This document shows positions 15,446 through 23,681 of a stretch of 64,000 nucleotides of DNA, one piece after another. Origin of the DNA: Mycolicibacterium vinylchloridicum (GTDB taxonomy: Bacteria; Actinomycetota; Actinomycetes; Mycobacteriales; Mycobacteriaceae). The notes beneath the pieces were generated by a model. That model had not been told where the DNA came from, searched no databases, and worked only from the letters and a program-made list of their open reading frames with translations. Position 1 is the stretch's first letter. Each line of letters starts with the position of its first letter. Both the position numbers and the translations under genes were made by a program. Location of the stretch: contig NZ_JACBJQ010000025.1 of assembly GCF_013404075.1 (NCBI RefSeq), forward strand, positions 1-64,000, in the 5' to 3' direction.

Positions 15446-17127
15446 GCATGAGTTTTGACGTTGTCGTGGTGGGAGCCGGGCCGGTCGGCCTGACTCTGGC
15501 CAATGTCCTTGGCCTGCAGGGCGTGCGAACGCTGGTGGTCGATGAGCGCGACGCGCTGATCGACTACCCGCGCGGCGTCGGTCTCGACGACGAAGCCCTG
15601 CGCACCTTCCAGTCCATCGGCCTGGTGGACGCCGTCCTGCCGCACACCGTGCCCAACCAGATCCTGCGGTTCTACGACGGCAAGCGCCGGTTGCTGGCCG
15701 AGATGGCTCCGCCGGATGCACGATTCGGCTGGCCCAAGCGCAACGGATTCGTACAGCCCCTGGTCGATGCCGAACTGTACAAGGGTCTCGCCCGCTTCGA
15801 TCACGTCGAGGTGGCGTGGGGTCACCCGATGACCTCGATCACGGAGACCGCGGACGGGGTCACCGTCGAGTTGTCGCCTGCCGATTCCGACGCCCGAAAG
15901 GTCAACGCCCGCTATGTCGTCGGCTGCGACGGCGGCCGCAGCGCAACCCGCCGGCTGATGGGGGTGTCCTTCGACGGCACGACGTCGTCGACCCGGTGGC
16001 TGGTCGTCGACATCGCCAACGACCCACTGGGGCATCCCAACAGCGAAGTCGGCGCCGACCCGGTCCGGCCCTACGTCTCGATCTCCATCGCCCACGGGAT
16101 CCGGCGTTTCGAGTTTCTGATCCACGGCCACGAAACCGACGAGCAGGCCGAGGATCCCGCGTTCGTCGCGGAGATGCTCTCCCGGTTGGTGCCTCATCCC
16201 GACAAGTGCGACATCATCCGCCGAAGGCTCTACACCCACCACTCCCGCATCGCGAGCTCGTTCCGCAAGGGCCGCATCATGATTGCGGGAGACGCCGCCC
16301 ATCTGATGCCGGTCTGGCAGGGCCAGGGCTACAACAGCGGCATCCGTGACTCCGCCAACCTCGGCTGGAAGCTGGCCGCGGTGGTCAAGGGTCAGGCGCG
16401 CGATGCGCTGCTGGACACCTATGACATCGAGCGTCGCAAGCACGCCCGGGCGATGATCGACCTGTCGACCACGGTCGGCAAGGTGATCTCTCCGACAAAT
16501 CCGCGAGTAGCGGGCGCGCGGGATGTGTTGATTCGCGCGGCTTCTCTGGTGCCCACGCTGAAGCGCTACGTCCTGGAGATGCGCTTCAAGCCGATGCCGC
16601 GCTACGAGCAGGGTGCGGTGGTGCACAGCGAGCCGCGATCACCGTCGTCGGCGGTGGGCACACTGTTCATCCAGCCGCGCGTCGACACCCGGGACAAGCA
16701 GAACGTCCTCCTCGACGACGTCATCGGACCTTGGTTCGCCTTCGTGTGCTGGAGCAACAACCCCCGACAGCTCCTGGGTGAGAAGGCCTTTGCCGACTGG
16801 AAGGCGCTCGGCGCCGTTTTCGTGGCGCTGCGCCCGACCACCCAGTTGCACTGGACCGGACACGACGACCCCGACGTCGTCGTGGTCGGCGACCGCACCG
16901 GAGCGCTGAAGGCCTGGTTCGACGCCCACGAGGAATCCGTGATGTTCCTGCGCCCCGACCGCTGCATCGCCGGTGCGTGCATCGCCCAGCGCACGCCGGA
17001 GTTGAGCGCGGACCTGCTCGAGAAACTCACCCTCACACCGGGAGGAGGCACCGATGCCACTGGCCCTCTGTTGCATGTCGCACAGCCCGCTGCTGAACCT
17101 TCCCGGCCCGTCAGCGGAACTGCTTGA
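15442..17127 (+). CDS. mhpA: MhpA-type FAD monooxygenase (3-(3-hydroxyphenyl)propionate hydroxylase-like)
   Basis: 561 residues, close to E. coli MhpA. Class A flavoprotein hydroxylase: FAD motif VVGAGPVGLTLA (about residues 9-20), the DG motif VGCDGGRSATRR (about 156-167), and the GD motif MIAGDAAHLMPVWQGQGYNSG (first half near 282). It should add oxygen ortho to a phenol, giving a catechol, with NAD(P)H. The order hydrolase-hydroxylase-dioxygenase supports the role. Its last 74 bases overlap the start of the dioxygenase gene in another frame, yet the length is normal for the family. Confidence 0.85.
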   Translation: MSMSFDVVVVGAGPVGLTLANVLGLQGVRTLVVDERDALIDYPRGVGLDDEALRTFQSIGLVDAVLPHTVPNQILRFYDGKRRLLAEMAPPDARFGWPKRNGFVQPLVDAELYKGLARFDHVEVAWGHPMTSITETADGVTVELSPADSDARKVNARYVVGCDGGRSATRRLMGVSFDGTTSSTRWLVVDIANDPLGHPNSEVGADPVRPYVSISIAHGIRRFEFLIHGHETDEQAEDPAFVAEMLSRLVPHPDKCDIIRRRLYTHHSRIASSFRKGRIMIAGDAAHLMPVWQGQGYNSGIRDSANLGWKLAAVVKGQARDALLDTYDIERRKHARAMIDLSTTVGKVISPTNPRVAGARDVLIRAASLVPTLKRYVLEMRFKPMPRYEQGAVVHSEPRSPSSAVGTLFIQPRVDTRDKQNVLLDDVIGPWFAFVCWSNNPRQLLGEKAFADWKALGAVFVALRPTTQLHWTGHDDPDVVVVGDRTGALKAWFDAHEESVMFLRPDRCIAGACIAQRTPELSADLLEKLTLTPGGGTDATGPLLHVAQPAAEPSRPVSGTA

Positions 17128-17992
17128 CGACGTCAATGCCCGGCTGGCCGAAACCCGGGCTTTTGTCGCGGATTTCGACCCCGAGCTCGTCGTCATCTTC
17201 TCCCCGGACCACTACAACGGGTTCTTCTATCGGCTGATGCCGCCATTCTGTATCGGCACCGCCGCGTCCGGGGTGGGGGATTACGGAACGCACGCCGGAC
17301 CGCTGGATGTCTCCGCCGACCTGGCCAACGAGATGGCGGCGGCGGTGTGGGACGCCGGCGTCGACGTCGCCCTGTCATCGGCCATGGACGTCGATCACGG
17401 CACCGTGCAGCCGCTCGAGGTTCTCTTCGGGGATGCTGCATCCCGGCCGGTCATCCCGGTGTTCATCAACTCGGTCGCCACCCCACTGGGGCCGGTCAAG
17501 CGCACCAGGGCGTTGGGCACCGCCATCGGGCAATACCTGCGCACTGTGGACAAACGGGTGCTGATCGTCGGATCCGGTGGGCTGTCCCATGATCCGCCGG
17601 TGCCGACGTTGGCGACCGCGCCACCGGCGGCGCTGGAGCGCATCGTCGGTGGGGCGCCGATGTCCGCGGAAGGACGTGCGGCTCGGCAGGAGGCCGTGAT
17701 CGCCGCCGCACACGATTTCGCGCATGGGAACAGCCCGCTGCAGCCACTGAACCCGGATTGGGATCACGCCCTGCTGGACCTGATCGACACCAACCGGCTC
17801 GCCGAGGTGGACGGCTGGAGCAATGACTGGATCGCGCGCGAGGCCGGCAATTCGGCACATGAGATCAGAACCTGGGTGGCGGCTTTCGCCGCATTGGCGG
17901 CTCAGGGCGACTACCAGACGCAGCAGCGCTACTACCGCGCTGCTCCAGAACTGATCGCGGGCTTCGCGATCCGGACGGCGGTACCCGTATGA
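17054..17992 (+). CDS. mhpB: MhpB-type extradiol dioxygenase (2,3-dihydroxyphenylpropionate 1,2-dioxygenase-like)
   Basis: 312 residues of the LigB (type II) extradiol dioxygenase family. Conserved histidines are in SHSPLL (residues 9-14), SPDHYNGFFYRLMP (near 51), DVDHGT (near 115), and GGLSHDPP (near 179), matching the MhpB catalytic His115/His179 pattern. It opens a catechol-type ring beside the hydroxyls using Fe(II). A strong GGAGGAGG (17041-17048) precedes ATG 17054, so translation starts inside the mhpA reading frame. The stop overlaps the next gene (ATGA). Confidence 0.87.
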   Translation: MPLALCCMSHSPLLNLPGPSAELLDDVNARLAETRAFVADFDPELVVIFSPDHYNGFFYRLMPPFCIGTAASGVGDYGTHAGPLDVSADLANEMAAAVWDAGVDVALSSAMDVDHGTVQPLEVLFGDAASRPVIPVFINSVATPLGPVKRTRALGTAIGQYLRTVDKRVLIVGSGGLSHDPPVPTLATAPPAALERIVGGAPMSAEGRAARQEAVIAAAHDFAHGNSPLQPLNPDWDHALLDLIDTNRLAEVDGWSNDWIAREAGNSAHEIRTWVAAFAALAAQGDYQTQQRYYRAAPELIAGFAIRTAVPV

Positions 17993-19707
17993 CAGAGTCC
18001 TTCGATCACTCCGTGGACGTTCTCGTGATCGGCTCCGGCGCCGGCGGGATGACCGCCGCGCTGCGCGCCGACGCGGTGGGGCTGGACACTCTGATCGTGG
18101 AAAAGTCGCCCAAATTCGGTGGCTCGTCGGCACTTTCCGGCGGTGGTATCTGGGTTCCCGGCGCACCGTCGCAACGCAAAGCGGGCTATTCGCCGGATCC
18201 GGACGGGGTGTTCGAGTACCTCAAGACCATCACCGGAGGTCTGGTCAGCGACGAGCGGCTGCGCGCCTACGTCGACACCGCCCCCGAGATGATGGAATTC
18301 TTGGAGAAGTCCAGCCGGTGGTTCGAGTTCGTCTGGAAACCGGGATACGCCGACTACTACCCTGAACTGCCGGGCGGGTCCGAACGCGGCAGCACCATCA
18401 ACGTGCCCGAAATCGATTTGCGCAAACTGGGCGATGAGGAGCAGAACCTGCTCGCGCCACTGGCGTTGGCGCCGAAGGGAATCTGGTTCGCTCCCAAAGA
18501 TCTCCGCCTCTTCTACCAGGTCCGGCAGAACTGGCGCGGCAAGGCTGTGCTGCTCAAGCTGATCTGGCGGATGTTCCGGGCCCGGGTGTTCGGCGACCGG
18601 ATGGCCGCGATCGGGCAATCGCTGATGGCGCGGATGCGCCTTGCGCTCAAGGAGAAAGACATCCCACTGTGGTTGTCGGCACCGATGACCGAACTGATCA
18701 CCGACGTGGACGGCAATGTCGTCGGTGCGGTCGTCGACCGCGACGGTGCGCCGATGCGGATCGGGGCCCGGCGCGGTGTGATCGTGGCCTCCGGTGGGTT
18801 CGACCACGATATGGCCTGGCGTCGAGAGCATCTGCCGGTGCTCGAGAAAGACTGGAGCTTCGGCAATCCCGCCGCGACGGGCGATGGCATCCGGGCGGGG
18901 GAGAAGGTGGGCGCCGCCACCGATCTGCTGGACGAGGCATGGTGGTTTCCCGCCATGTGCTGGCCGGACGGACGTTTGCAGTTCATGCTCAACGAACGCA
19001 TGATGCCCGCCCAGTTCGTGGTCAACGGCGCCGGCAAGCGCTTCATCAACGAAGCCGCACCGTATATGGATTTCGCGCACGCGATGATCGAGGGCCAGCA
19101 AAAAGGCATTGAGCACATTCCGTGCTGGCTGGTCACCGACATCACGTCGTTCCACCGCTACGTGGTCGGCGGGCACCTGCCCATCCCGAAGGTGCCGTTC
19201 GCCCCGGTTCCCACCGGCCGCAAGATCCCGCAGGCCTGGCTGGACTCCGGGATCGTGGTGGCCGCCGACACCTTCGGCGAGCTGGCCACCAAGATCGGTG
19301 TCCCGGCGGACGAATTGCAGCGCACTGCAACCCGATTCAACGAACTCGCCCGCAGGGGCCACGACGACGACTTCAACCGGGGCGACAGTGCCTACGACAA
19401 CTACTACGGTGATCCGACGCTGCCCAACCCCAACCTGGCTCCGCTGGGCAAGGCACCTTATCTGGCGTTCCAGATCATTCTCGGCGACCTCGGCACCTCC
19501 GGTGGATTGCGCACCGATGAGCACGCCCGGGTGCTGCGCGAGGACGGCACCGTGATCGGCGGGCTCTACGCCACCGGGAACGCCTCGGCCGCCGTGATGG
19601 GCCGCAGCTACGCCGGAGCCGGCGCCACCATCGGACCCGCTATGACGTTCGGCTACGTCGCAGCAGAACACATTGCCCACAATTCCAATCGAGAGGTAAC
19701 CGCATGA
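17989..19707 (+). CDS. KstD-like FAD-binding oxidoreductase
   Basis: 572 residues. FAD motif VIGSGAGGMTAAL (about residues 12-24), GGSSALSGGGIWVPG, and the C-terminal SYAGAGATIGPAM of the 3-ketosteroid dehydrogenase/fumarate reductase flavoprotein family. It is a second such protein, distinct from the one at 11.9-13.6 kb. Inside an aromatic operon it might reduce or form the side-chain double bond of a phenylpropenoid-type acid, or act on a cyclic ketone. Both are inference. Start and stop each overlap a neighbour by four bases, so it belongs to the operon. Confidence 0.82.
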   Translation: MTESFDHSVDVLVIGSGAGGMTAALRADAVGLDTLIVEKSPKFGGSSALSGGGIWVPGAPSQRKAGYSPDPDGVFEYLKTITGGLVSDERLRAYVDTAPEMMEFLEKSSRWFEFVWKPGYADYYPELPGGSERGSTINVPEIDLRKLGDEEQNLLAPLALAPKGIWFAPKDLRLFYQVRQNWRGKAVLLKLIWRMFRARVFGDRMAAIGQSLMARMRLALKEKDIPLWLSAPMTELITDVDGNVVGAVVDRDGAPMRIGARRGVIVASGGFDHDMAWRREHLPVLEKDWSFGNPAATGDGIRAGEKVGAATDLLDEAWWFPAMCWPDGRLQFMLNERMMPAQFVVNGAGKRFINEAAPYMDFAHAMIEGQQKGIEHIPCWLVTDITSFHRYVVGGHLPIPKVPFAPVPTGRKIPQAWLDSGIVVAADTFGELATKIGVPADELQRTATRFNELARRGHDDDFNRGDSAYDNYYGDPTLPNPNLAPLGKAPYLAFQIILGDLGTSGGLRTDEHARVLREDGTVIGGLYATGNASAAVMGRSYAGAGATIGPAMTFGYVAAEHIAHNSNREVTA

Positions 19708-21011
19708 AAATCTCGCTGTTCTACGAATTCCCGCTGCCGCGGCCGTGGTCGGAGGACGACGAGCACCAGCTCTTCCAGCACGGACTCGACGAGGTGGAGG
19801 CCGCCGACAAGGCCGGTTTCTCCACCGTGTGGCTCACTGAGCACCACTTCTTGGAGGAGTATTGCCACTCCACCGCACCGGAGATGTTTCTTGCGGCGGC
19901 AAGCCAGCGCACCAAGGACATCCGGCTCGGTTTCGGCGTGATGCACCTGCTGCCGAACATCAACCCGGCGGCCCGCATCGCCGAGCGCGTCGCGACCCTC
20001 GACCACCTGTCCAACGGCAGGGTGGAATACGGCACCGGTGAGGGTTCTTCGGTGGCCGAGCTCGGCGGCTTCAACGTCGACCCCGCCGACAAGCGCGCCC
20101 AGTGGGAAGAAGCGCTCGAGGTGTCCATCCGCTGTATGACGGAGGCGCCGTTCACCGGGTTCAAGGGCGAGCACATCGAGATGCCGGCCCGCAACGTGGT
20201 TCCCAAGCCGCTGCAGAAGCCGCATCCGCCGGTGTGGGTGGCCTGCACTCGCCCGTCATCGGTCGAGATGGCCGCGCAGAAGGCCATTGGCGCACTGAGC
20301 TTCGCCTACACCGGCCCGGAGGCGCTCAAGGAGCGGGTCGATGGCTACTACCGCGACTTCGAAGAGCAGGGCACGCCGATCACCCCGGCGATCAACCCCA
20401 ACATCCTCGCCATCGGCGGTGACTTGTCGATGATGGTCGCCAAGACCGACGAGGAGGCGCTGGCGCGGCTCGGTATCGGCGGCGGGTTCTTCTCGTTCGG
20501 CATCATGCACTACTACCTGACCGGTATGCACACCCCCGGCCGCACGGGAGTGTGGGAACTGTACGAGAAGGCCGTCAAGGAGGATCCGACCCTGGCTTAC
20601 GGCCCGGGCCGTGGTGCGATCGGCGGGCCGGAGACGGTGCGGGAGTTCCTGCGGGGATACGAGGCCAGTGGCGTCGACGAGATCATCCTGCTGCTCAACC
20701 CGCGCAGCCACGAAGGCACGATGGAGTCCATCGAGATCATGGGCAAGGAGATTCTGCCCGAGTTCATCGAGCGGGATGCCAAGGCCGTCGCGGACAAGGC
20801 CAAGCGCCTCGAACCGGTGATCGAGAAGGTCGAGGCGCGCCGGCGGCCATCGGACGCACCGATGTTCGACGAGACCTACGCGTTCGGCGGATTGCCGACC
20901 GGCCGAAACAAGTTCACCGCCGGTGAGATTCCCGAGGCGATGGCCGAGATCAACGAAGGTCGGGTCAAGGCCGCGCAGTTGGAGAAGGAGAAGCGGGAGC
21001 AGGCCAAGTAG
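19704..21011 (+). CDS. Luciferase-like (LLM) flavin monooxygenase
   Basis: 435 residues, long for the family. The TIM barrel opens with ISLFYEFPLPRPW and contains VWLTEHHFLEEY, LDHLSNGRVEYGTGEG and VWVACTRPSS. The last 80 residues form a charged extension ending in a Lys/Glu-rich coil (AAQLEKEKREQAK). FMN-dependent oxygenation is expected with a separate reductase; none is seen nearby. It overlaps the KstD-like gene by ATGA. Substrate unknown. Confidence 0.82.
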   Translation: MKISLFYEFPLPRPWSEDDEHQLFQHGLDEVEAADKAGFSTVWLTEHHFLEEYCHSTAPEMFLAAASQRTKDIRLGFGVMHLLPNINPAARIAERVATLDHLSNGRVEYGTGEGSSVAELGGFNVDPADKRAQWEEALEVSIRCMTEAPFTGFKGEHIEMPARNVVPKPLQKPHPPVWVACTRPSSVEMAAQKAIGALSFAYTGPEALKERVDGYYRDFEEQGTPITPAINPNILAIGGDLSMMVAKTDEEALARLGIGGGFFSFGIMHYYLTGMHTPGRTGVWELYEKAVKEDPTLAYGPGRGAIGGPETVREFLRGYEASGVDEIILLLNPRSHEGTMESIEIMGKEILPEFIERDAKAVADKAKRLEPVIEKVEARRRPSDAPMFDETYAFGGLPTGRNKFTAGEIPEAMAEINEGRVKAAQLEKEKREQAK

Positions 21012-21021
21012 CCCGAAGAAC

Positions 21022-21834
21022 ATGGCCCACATCGACGATCTGCTGCGCTATGACGGCCGCCGAGTCGTGGTCACCGGCTGCGCGTCCGGCATCGGTGCGC
21101 AGCTGTGCGAGCAACTCGCCGACCTGGGTGCTCAGGTGATCGGTCTCGATCTGCGCGAGCCAGTCGCGGGGCCAAGTGAGTTCGTCGAGATCGATCTGGC
21201 CGACCCCGGATCGATCGACCGCGCCGCTGCCGCGGTGTCCGGCCCCGTCGACGCGTTGTTCAGCGTCGCCGGGGTGTCCTCGGGGATCGGGAATCCACTG
21301 CTGGTCGTCACGATCAACTTCCTGGGCACCCGGCAGCTCACCGAAGCGCTGCTGCCCAAGCTGGGGCCGGGCTCCTCGGTCAATCTCGTCTCGTCGCTGG
21401 CCGCACAGCACTACCGTGAGAACCTGCCGCAGGCGGCCGGTCTGCTGGCGACGGGATCGATGGCCGAGGGCATTGCCTGGTGCCACGACAACCCCGGCGC
21501 TCTGGCCAACGGCGGCTACCGGCTGTCCAAGGAGGCGATCATCGGATACACGGTGACTAGCGCTGTTCCACTGGGCGCCAAGGGTATTCGGATCAATTGC
21601 ACCGGACCGGGGGTTACCGAGACGCCGATCCTGGACCAGCTACGCTCGGCCTACGGGAACGATTTCCTCGACGACATCCCCAAACCGCTGGGTCGGGTGT
21701 CGAACTCGGCCGAGCAGGCCGCGGTGCTGGTCTTCCTGGGCAGCGGGGCAGCCGGTTACATCACCGGGCAGGTCATCTGGGCCGACGGCGGCAACATCGC
21801 CGCGCGCCAGGCTGCCGACTACGAGAAGGGATGA
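21022..21834 (+). CDS. SDR with long Ser-Tyr insert (3-alpha-HSD / coniferyl-alcohol dehydrogenase type)
   Basis: 270 residues from ATG 21022. Nucleotide motif VTGCASGIGAQL; catalytic Ser in NLVSSLAAQHY and Y-x3-K in GGYRLSKEA. About 40 residues lie between them (HYRENLPQ ... NGGY), typical of 3-alpha-hydroxysteroid and coniferyl-alcohol dehydrogenases and not of classical SDRs. In a phenylpropanoid-type operon, oxidation of a side-chain alcohol fits; this is inferred. Coupled by ATGA to the next gene. Confidence 0.82.
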   Translation: MAHIDDLLRYDGRRVVVTGCASGIGAQLCEQLADLGAQVIGLDLREPVAGPSEFVEIDLADPGSIDRAAAAVSGPVDALFSVAGVSSGIGNPLLVVTINFLGTRQLTEALLPKLGPGSSVNLVSSLAAQHYRENLPQAAGLLATGSMAEGIAWCHDNPGALANGGYRLSKEAIIGYTVTSAVPLGAKGIRINCTGPGVTETPILDQLRSAYGNDFLDDIPKPLGRVSNSAEQAAVLVFLGSGAAGYITGQVIWADGGNIAARQAADYEKG

Positions 21835-22829
21835 CCAGCGTGGCCGATATGAGCGATTTCCGTCGGGTCGCCGACGACGTCCGGAACTGGGGCCGGTGGG
21901 GCGACGCCGACGAACTCGGCACGCTGAACTTCATCACATCCGAGAAGGTTGCGCAGGCCGCGTCAACAGTGAAGCACGGCAAGGTGTTTCCGCTGGGTGT
22001 CGACTTCGGTTCGTCGGGTCCGCAGGGAGCGTTCCAATACCGGCAGAATCCCACCCACGTGATGACGATCGACGGCGGTGACGCCAAAACACTGATGGAA
22101 TACGGTCCCAAATGGCTGCAGAACCCGTCGGCCGTTCAGCTGAGCGGGTATAGCACGGCTGGGCCCATGCGCTTCAACGACGACATGATCATCATGCCGC
22201 TACAAGCCGCCACCCAATGGGATGCGCTGTCGCACGTCTACTACGAGGACAAGCTGTACAACGGATTTCCCGCCGACTCGGTGACCAGCCTCGGTGCCTA
22301 CTACCTGGGCATCGACAAGGTCGACGGCAAGGGCATCACGTCGCGCGGGGTGCTGCTCGACATCGTGAAGCTGCGCGGCGCGCCGACGTTCTGCGAGCTC
22401 GGCGAGCCGATCACCCCGGCCGAACTGGACGAGGCGGCCAGAACCCAGGGGGTGAGCATCGAAACCGGCGATATCGTGCTGATCCGAACCGGTTGGTGGG
22501 CACGATTTTTGGAGACCGGCGACGGCACCGAGCCCGGCGCTGGCCTGGATTGGACGTGCGCGTCGTGGCTGGCTGACCATCAGGTGGCTGCGGTGGCGGC
22601 CGACAACCTGATGGTGGAGAACCCGGCTTCGGGTGTGGACGGCGCCATCTTGCCGATGCACATGCTGTGCCTGCGCGATATGGGGCTGATGCTCGGCGAG
22701 TACTGGAATCTCACCGAATTGGCGCTCGATTGCGCGGCCGACGGACGCTACGACTTCCAACTCGTGGCACCGCCGCTGTCCGTCACGGGAGCCGTCGGTT
22801 CGCCGGTCAACCCGATCGCGATCAAGTGA
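21831..22829 (+). CDS. Cyclase family (kynurenine formamidase-like) protein
   Basis: 332 residues. It begins near WGRWGDADELGTLNFIT, a signature of actinobacterial 'cyclase' (PF04199-type) proteins. The family metal motif HxGTHxDAxxH appears in reduced form as QAATQWDALSH (about residues 124-134), with the first histidines lost but Asp and the last His kept; later EPITP and GDIVLIRTGW match the family. Likely a metal-dependent hydrolase of an amide, ester or lactone. GTGA overlap with the next gene. Confidence 0.78.
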   Translation: MTSVADMSDFRRVADDVRNWGRWGDADELGTLNFITSEKVAQAASTVKHGKVFPLGVDFGSSGPQGAFQYRQNPTHVMTIDGGDAKTLMEYGPKWLQNPSAVQLSGYSTAGPMRFNDDMIIMPLQAATQWDALSHVYYEDKLYNGFPADSVTSLGAYYLGIDKVDGKGITSRGVLLDIVKLRGAPTFCELGEPITPAELDEAARTQGVSIETGDIVLIRTGWWARFLETGDGTEPGAGLDWTCASWLADHQVAAVAADNLMVENPASGVDGAILPMHMLCLRDMGLMLGEYWNLTELALDCAADGRYDFQLVAPPLSVTGAVGSPVNPIAIK

Positions 22830-23650
22830 GCTATCAACATCGCACCGTCGTCGTCGACGGTTTGACGACGCACTTTCTCGAGGCAGGGGAGGGCGATCCC
22901 GTCGTGCTACTGCACGGCGGCGAGTTCGGTGTGTCTGCCGAGATCGCCTGGGAAAAACTGATTCCCGCGCTGGCACAGCACTACCGGGTGCTGGCCCCGG
23001 ACATGCTGGGCTTCGGGGACTCAGCGAAAGTCATCGACTTCACCGACGGGCGGGGCATGCGGATCCGGCACATCGCCCGGTTCTGCGCGCTGCTGGGTAT
23101 CGACTCCGCGCACTTCGTCGGCAACTCGATGGGTGCCATCAACCTACTGGTGGACCTGACGTCGGGAGATCCGGTCCTGCCGGTGCGCAGCGCGGTCACG
23201 ATCTGCGGTGGCGGCGAGATCCAGAAGAACCGGCACACCACCGCGCTCTACGAGTACGACGCCTCCTACGAGGCGATGCGGGCCATTGTGGAAGCGCTGT
23301 TCTTCGACCCGTCGTATCCCGCCGACGAGGCCTATGTGCAGCGGCGCTACGATTCGAGCATCGCCCCGGGCGCCTGGGAGTCGTTGGCGGCGGCACGTTT
23401 TCGCCGTCCAGGGTTGGAGGCCCCGTCAACCCCGTCGAGCAAGCGGGCCTACGAACGTATCGATGTCCCGGTCCTGGTCGTCGAGGGTGCGGGGGACAAG
23501 CTGCTGCCTTCGGGTTGGGCGGCCGAGATCGCCGGACAGATCACCGGTGGACGGTCCGCGGTCATCGACGGCGCCGGGCACTGTCCCCAGATCGAACAGC
23601 CCGAGGCGCTGGCCGATCTGTTGCTGGAGTTCTTCGCCGAGCAGACGTGA
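22826..23650 (+). CDS. Second MCP hydrolase-like alpha/beta hydrolase
   Basis: 274 residues from GTG 22826 (GTGA overlap). Nucleophile elbow GNSMGA (Ser about residue 106), oxyanion region VVLLHGGEFGVSAE, and His in GAGHCPQIEQPEAL. Like the first gene of the operon it resembles C-C bond hydrolases such as MhpC/BphD, though plain esterase activity is possible. It closes the operon and is followed by a hairpin. Its presence suggests two ring- or chain-cleavage steps in one pathway. Confidence 0.8.
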   Translation: MSYQHRTVVVDGLTTHFLEAGEGDPVVLLHGGEFGVSAEIAWEKLIPALAQHYRVLAPDMLGFGDSAKVIDFTDGRGMRIRHIARFCALLGIDSAHFVGNSMGAINLLVDLTSGDPVLPVRSAVTICGGGEIQKNRHTTALYEYDASYEAMRAIVEALFFDPSYPADEAYVQRRYDSSIAPGAWESLAAARFRRPGLEAPSTPSSKRAYERIDVPVLVVEGAGDKLLPSGWAAEIAGQITGGRSAVIDGAGHCPQIEQPEALADLLLEFFAEQT

Positions 23651-23681
23651 AACCCCCCATTTTGGGCTGAATTAGGGGGTT
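23651..23681 (+). terminator. Hairpin terminator of the meta-cleavage operon
   Basis: AACCCCC (23651-23657) pairs with GGGGGTT (23675-23681), followed by TTT. It comes directly after the hydrolase stop and overlaps the stop codon of the convergent molybdopterin oxidoreductase gene (23672-23674), so it may serve both strands. Confidence 0.6.

Noticed and set aside
17932..19680. Open frame of over 580 codons antisense to the KstD-like gene
   Set aside because: High GC makes long antisense frames common; the sense protein has clear FAD motifs and four-base overlaps with both neighbours, while the antisense product shows no domain.
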